A DNA stretch of 64,000 bases, from positions 225,739-289,738 of the forward strand of contig NW_026042447.1 of assembly GCF_023856365.1 (NCBI RefSeq). The letters are read 5' to 3'. The position numbers and the translations under genes were made by a program. This stretch comes from Brienomyrus brachyistius (Eukaryota > Chordata > Actinopteri > Osteoglossiformes > Mormyridae). This document shows, in pieces, positions 58,601 to 64,000 of the stretch. A model generated the notes under the pieces. It was not told the DNA's origin. It was given only the letters and a program-made list of their open reading frames with translations, and did no database searches. Every line of letters begins with the position of its first letter. Position 1 is the first letter of the stretch.

Positions 58601-61600
58601 CCAGTGGCCCCCACACAGATTCGCTGAAGTGGATGGAGATGTAGATGAGCACATGGAGAGTGATGGATGGCTAACAGCTACTCTACAGTAGCACCATACC
58701 TCAGGAGCTGCTGGTAGAACAAGTGAACCTTCATCTGATGCTCGGTTTCCCTTCGCATCTTCGCCAACCTGCAGAAGGCAGCAGAGTGTCAGCATCGGTA
58801 CACTTAACACTACAGCAAATCAATGGCCAGCAAAATAAACGGACAGGACGGAAGTCATTTTGGGAAGTACTGTCTAATTCAGCAGAGGTGCCCCGATCCA
58901 ATATTCAAGATACCTAATCAGACGGATCGGACATCGGCCACATGTGACCGATCCATGTTCAATAATTATTTAGTTATTGCCAGTCTATTTCTTCTTATAC
59001 TGAGTGGTACAATCAAATCGCACAACAGCTTTCCCCCCTTTTTTATTTTTTGTGGCATTCAAGCTGAACGTTAACGCTTCCTCGGTTTTTTGACACTCAG
59101 TGTGTGTGAGTGCAGTGACTTCCCCTGCTATGACGTCATGTGCATGTCCTTTGTAGTGGAAGGATCAGGTGATGGTAGCAAATGCAACTTGCATGCTTGC
59201 GAAGCAAACTAACATGTCTAAAACCTGGAAGAATTTTATGCTTGAAACAACCAGTAGCACAGCGATTTGCGATCTTTGTAAAAACAAAGTAACATTCAGT
59301 GGAAAATCCCACTAATAGTGCACTCAATTAAGGCAATGCAAGTAATATGAAAAAAAGCGATGGATTTGGAAGCCAGCTTGGGCTGTTTTGCGCACTCGCT
59401 ATAGCTTGATACACGAGGTGCTGCTATCACAGTGAAAAGTGACGCATGCCACTTGGGTGTACTTGTGAAGATATTCAAACAACTGCAAAATGTCTCAAAA
59501 ATGCTCAATACAAGATGCACAAAAGAGGTGGAACAGTATCTTATGTATGTTTCTTGTGGGCTAATTAAAACTTCTTTTCCATTTGTATTTACTAGCTTGA
59601 AAAAAAAAAAAAAAGAGCTTTGGTACTGGATCATACTCATAATCAGCCAATACCTTATGTTCAGGTATCAGGATTATATTGGCACTGAAAAAGTGGGATC
59701 GGTGCACCTCTATTATGAATATTAGGTCAGCATTATTATGCTGTGAGAGAGATGTACCTGGTGCAGGAAACAGAGAGGTCCCCAGCGTGCCCCAGGTTGA
59801 CCACGCCCCGGGCCAGCCTGTCCAGGCAGGGTGAGGGGGGGGCACTGGGGGCCAAGGCCTGCAGCCTGAAGCGGGGGTCCACACAGCCAGGGGCAGCAGG
59901 AAAATCACGCATCTGTCGCTTCAGCTGCCTGCGCACGGCCACCACATCACGCCACCTGCAACACATGCACAGGGTGAAGCCCGGTTGTCGGCGAGCATGT
60001 GGGCAAAATATCTGGTCCCCTTACCACTGCCCCTTACCTTTTGATGAACCTGCGTATACTCAGAAGCTCTGCTTCCAGGACGTCTTGGGCCAGCAGGGTG
60101 AGCTCACCACACAGCGTCTCCTCCAGCAGTACCTCACACACGTCTTGTGAGCTGCGAGCCACACATTCTGCCTGCTCTTCTTGGGCACGCCTGGCACGAA
60201 GGGGCATGCGTTCAGCCTATATACAGTTATCTGAACACTCTCTATGACCTCTGATCCCCCTTGGCTCACCAGTACCTGATCTCTGTTGAGGCAGTCTCCA
60301 CGATGCAGTCGCGCAGCACCTCCTGTGTGATCTCGGCACACAGTGTCTTGCTGAGCCGGGCAGGAGCTCCTCGTGTTCCTGCTTTCTCCTGACAGAGACA
60401 GGCCCATCAGATGGCACATCCCCTCAAAATGCACCCACCCCTCCTCCCCAGCCCAGACAGGTGAGGCCTACCTGGCTTCCTCCATCCTGCGCTTCTCCTC
60501 AGCGATATGCTCCCTCTCTGCCTGGATCTCGGCAGCAGAAACCTCCCGCAGCATCTGCTCCACCACCTCACTCAGCACTGCCTCCACCTGGCCGTTGCAC
60601 ATGCTGCAACAACCCATCCACATCACCAAACTGGTGTTGGTTGAGTGTGACAACCCTCTAGAGGCCACTGCTCCCTATCTGGCTCACGCTCCTACCTGAG
60701 TGCAGCAGAGATGTACTCGGCTTCGGTGGCAGCCACGTCAGCCACCTCGGCCTGCACTACCTCCTCCAGCATGGCCTCTACCTCCGTGGCGATGTCCTGC
60801 AAGGGGGGGGGGGGTTATTTGTCATTACTATGGCAATACCAACACACTGCTACTGGGTTGACACGCAGCAATGAGCAATCTATCACCTGCTCTGTGTAAA
60901 CGGGCTCCGGTGGGGGAGGCGTAGGTGGGGGCGACTGGTGGTGCCTCCGACGGAGATGCCCCAAGTGCTCCACTCTCCTCTCTACCAGGGAGGCCAGCTG
61001 ACTCCGCTGGGTCGCTCGGCATCTTGGATCGGTGCTGGAGGGCCCGCGCATCCAGCTCAATGGGGGGCCTCTGAGGGGAGGCTGCTACAGCGTGGGCAGG
61101 AAAAATGACAAAATTACAATCAGAGGCCAGAAGGTGGACGAAGCGTAACAGTTAGCGGAAGGTGGAGTGCAGACGCACCAGCCCTGGGCACACTGCCTGC
61201 CTCCGCTGGCTGCCCATCCCCACGGTACTTGTTGCGGCTGTCAAAGCTGTTGACGGGTGTGTGTTGGGGTGGGTTGGGCAGTGGCGCGCCGTTGACCACT
61301 TGGCCCACCAGCACCTCCCGCTTCCTTGCGATGGCCACAGAGCGCTTTGGACGTGGCTGGATCTCAGGCTCCTGGTACGCTGTCCGGCTTAGCTCCACCA
61401 TGCTAGGGGGAGGGCAGAGCTTCAATAAAATATACCACCCATCATAGATTAGCACCCCCATCAGAGATAAGCCACCCTGCCCCCAACACAAAAGGGACAA
61501 CGAAGCACAGCCCAGCCTTACCCTGCATCGACCGCGAGCCCATACTGCAGCGCGAGGTCCGAAGCCTCGCCGGCATTCTGGAACATGAGCATCCGGACCA

Positions 61601-64000
61601 GGTCTTCGACCGGGAATGTGGTGGAACCACGGGAGCTGTAGGCCACATTCAGGGCCCGCAGAGCCTCACGGCGCACCTGTAGGGGGCACCAGAGCGGTCC
61701 AGGTAAGTGAGGTATTGGGGCTGATGAGGATGTAGGGAGCGGAGCAACGGCTCCCCCACCTGGTCGAAGTAGCGGTGCAAGATGCAACCAGCCAGATACG
61801 AGGCCACCTTGACCAGCTTGAAGAACCTCACGAAGTTGTTGCTGTTGACAGCGGCAAAGGCCTGGACGGCAAACTTCACCTCCGGAGAGTTTCGGAGCTC
61901 CGCCCGGAATTGCTGCACCTCCCTGCAGGTAGGGAGGGAATGAAATGTCAGCTGGAGAGGTGCCACGGTGACACGGGACACCGACTGCCGGCCAGCCACC
62001 CACCGGAGGATGTCTCCATCATTGAGCTTCAGGAGCACGCTGTACTGCCGAAACTCTGCCTCATGAGGGCAGTAGATGTTCTTGCTGGCCAGGTCCTGGT
62101 ACATCTCCTTGAGGCTCTGCAGGCATTTGGTCAGGTTTTCATTGTTGATCTTAGCATCAAAGGACATCATGGGCTCCTGGCACAGGTGGTGTGCGCAGTG
62201 GATGTGGAAGCGGGCGCACTTTTCAATAAGGGACACCGTAAGCGGGTCGCACAGGTGCTGCTGAGTGATATCCTGCAGATGGCCCAGAAAAAGGATCAGG
62301 GCGAGGCCCGCAGGGCACAGGAATAATGAGACACGGACTAATGTTGCTCACCTTCCGGATACCTCGTGTGCGGTTCCACACAAAGTCATACCAGTCACGG
62401 TAGTTGTCCTCACCCTGGTCCATGACCTGGGTAACCAGGTAGTTCATGGTCATGTTCAGCACAGTAAGGGGCCGCAGTTCATGGGGGAGGGGCTCCTCCT
62501 GGTCAGCAGAGGACCTGCTGTACTCCTTAATGGCAGCAGTGTGGTCCACCTGCGTGGGGTGCAGAGGGTGATTTGCAGCCTGTGGTCTGTCAATTCATGG
62601 CGGGGAGGGGGAAGCATTAGGAAAGAGGGGCAGGGGTGGTGATACCTTCTCCGTGTTGGGGATGACCTCAAAAGAGCTCAGTTGGTTCCGGGTCTCCCTC
62701 ATGTAACGCTCCTTCTCCGGACACATGTCAGGACACGTACCCACAAACACCTTGGACAGATCCAGGTCGGTCCTCTTGGGCCGAGCTGTGCCAGAGGAGA
62801 CCGTGTCAGCTGGCGATTCACTTTGGGGTGGGAGGGGGGTGGTGGCTCAGCAACGTGACCCTAGGGGGGACCTACCCTGTCGCAGGATCTTGTCCCGCTG
62901 CTCTAGCAGACGATACTTCTCCTCTGCGGTTTCAGCTACCTGGCCAATCAGGTGGAAGAGGGGAGAGGGGAGGCTGCTGGCTAGATGTTCGGATTCGAGG
63001 CCGTCTGGGCTGGGCTCCATCTGCGGCTCACTCTCAAACTGCAGGGCCTTTGTCGCCAGGGGTTTCTTGGCTGGTGACCTGAGAGGGACAGACCAAAGGC
63101 TGAAGAGCTTCTAAAAGCTGGCAAAACCTGGGCTCCTTTGAACACCTGGCCAGTAGGGGGCATAGCAGCCAAAGAACTCAGTTTGACTTTAATGTCACGA
63201 ATCCGAGCCTGAGGTAAAGAGTTTCATTACCAGATGACCTAACATAACTCAAGCTGCTTGGAAAAAAAACTAACAAAATGTATACATAATAAAAAACCAG
63301 AGTGATCCAGATTTTTTTTTTTTTTTTTAAAGAACTTGCATTGGGTTTCAAAAAGGTGATTTTCTTCCCTAACTTAATTTAATAAAGACCCGGCCATCTT
63401 ATTGTAAAATTGAGTTATTTACTCTTACGGTAAGAGAATGATTTAAAGACAAGATTACCCTCTGGATAGGGATGAGCTGGGAGGACCAGCCGGAGGTGGA
63501 TTTGGAGAGGGCTTTGCAGACAGGGGCTGACTCAAAGCCTCCTGCCTGGCTCTGAGGATCAGGGTCATCTGGAGGCCTTTGGCCCTTCTCTCCTGGACCT
63601 AAGAGACACACAGAACCAGTTCATCGAAACAGCTGACATGGGAATGAAAGGCTGCAACGAGTCACAAAGACCCCGCCCTGGCCTTGGCTCGATGCACAGA
63701 TAGAGAGCACCGTAATAGTCACTCACTCTGCTTCTTCCTCTGCCAGAAGATGGTGAGCTCATGCCTGCGCAGCAGTTTGCCCTTCTTCTTGGCTTTGGCA
63801 GCAGAAGCCTGAAAGATACCAAAAGTCAGTGAGGAAAGCCCGGGAGATCATGGACGAGAGCACAGCCCTAATGAGTACAGCGACCAAGCCCCCCCCCCCA
63901 AAGGTGTGCAAAGCCATTGCTCACATGGTCGTGGAAGTGCACTATGGCCAGGTTCTTCTGGGGCCTGCAGAAGATCCGCTGCACACGTCCGAACTGGCGG
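55675..64000 (-). CDS. mcm3ap: mcm3ap copy 5 (partial, runs off the right edge): GAG at the stop position of copies 1-4
   Basis: The window ends inside exon 2 (63925-64000), so exon 1 and the upstream flank are not visible. Exon 3 reads GAG at 63758-63760, giving [13 protein letters not shown], which agrees with the GANP family, where copies 1-4 have TAG. The SAC3 exons read as in copy 2. One-base indels shift the frame in exon 4 (near 63480), exon 12 (near 60929), exon 15 (near 60360), exon 23 (near 57158) and exon 24 (near 56695 and 56878). Nearly all are homopolymer length changes. The last exon is the hybrid form ending at 55675. I call it CDS because its only substitution-type difference restores the frame; if the indels are real it is a pseudogene. 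Confidence 0.7.
58883..59712 (+). mobile_element. Decayed hAT-like transposon in intron 17 of copy 5
   Basis: Same position and ends as in the other copies. One G next to the internal A-run is replaced by A. Confidence 0.7.

Larger units (their letters stand above)
16001..64000 (-). repeat. Head-to-tail tandem array of a 10.03-kb unit containing mcm3ap
   Basis: Junction points corresponding to base 16001 recur at 26028, 36060, 45686 and 55718, giving unit lengths of 10,027, 10,032, 9,626 and 10,032 bp. The array continues beyond the window. Units are nearly identical over exons and introns, including the intronic hAT element and a T-run at about 23586-23601 and its equivalents. Confidence 0.93.

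Overview
This is vertebrate nuclear DNA, most likely from a ray-finned fish. The genes have introns with GT/AG splice sites. The interspersed repeats are typical of fish: V-SINE-like elements, an L2/Rex-like LINE remnant and hAT elements with BED fingers. Immunoglobulin-type exons resemble the fish CD300/pIgR-like family. The species cannot be named from the sequence.

Layout. From 1 to about 9 kb there is repeat-rich DNA: a 499-bp inverted-repeat element, a GC-rich repeat with an A-rich tail, a minisatellite, a TA microsatellite, two V-SINE-like elements in opposite orientation, two immunoglobulin V-type exons on the minus strand (one broken), and LINE remnants. From about 9.05 to 14.76 kb lies a tandem array of a 783-bp unit. 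Each full unit carries a degenerate tRNA-Leu-like sequence, and the array is interrupted by a hAT element with a perfect 8-bp target duplication. From 15.9 kb to the right edge there are five head-to-tail copies, all on the minus strand, of one gene: mcm3ap, which encodes GANP, the scaffold of the TREX-2 mRNA export complex.

The mcm3ap copies. I could trace 28 coding exons in copy 1. Read without lesions they sum to 6069 nt (2022 codons plus stop), close to the vertebrate GANP length of about 1980 residues. The period is about 10.03 kb (copy 3 is 9.63 kb). All four copy-to-copy junctions are identical: they break inside the last coding exon and join it to DNA about 131 bp upstream of the next start codon. 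Only copy 1 (leftmost) therefore has the native C-terminus and 3' end, and only a copy beyond the right edge could have the native promoter. In principle no copy of the array has both native ends. Copies 1-4 share a TAG stop just after the RRM; copy 5 has GAG there. Copy 3 carries a deletion filled with a 130-bp piece of a distant exon. Copy 5 carries many one-base homopolymer indels.

The gene copies form one amplified locus, apparently largely pseudogenised. Assembly or consensus error must be ruled out before treating every lesion as real. No bacterial or viral genes, rRNA or CRISPR arrays were seen.
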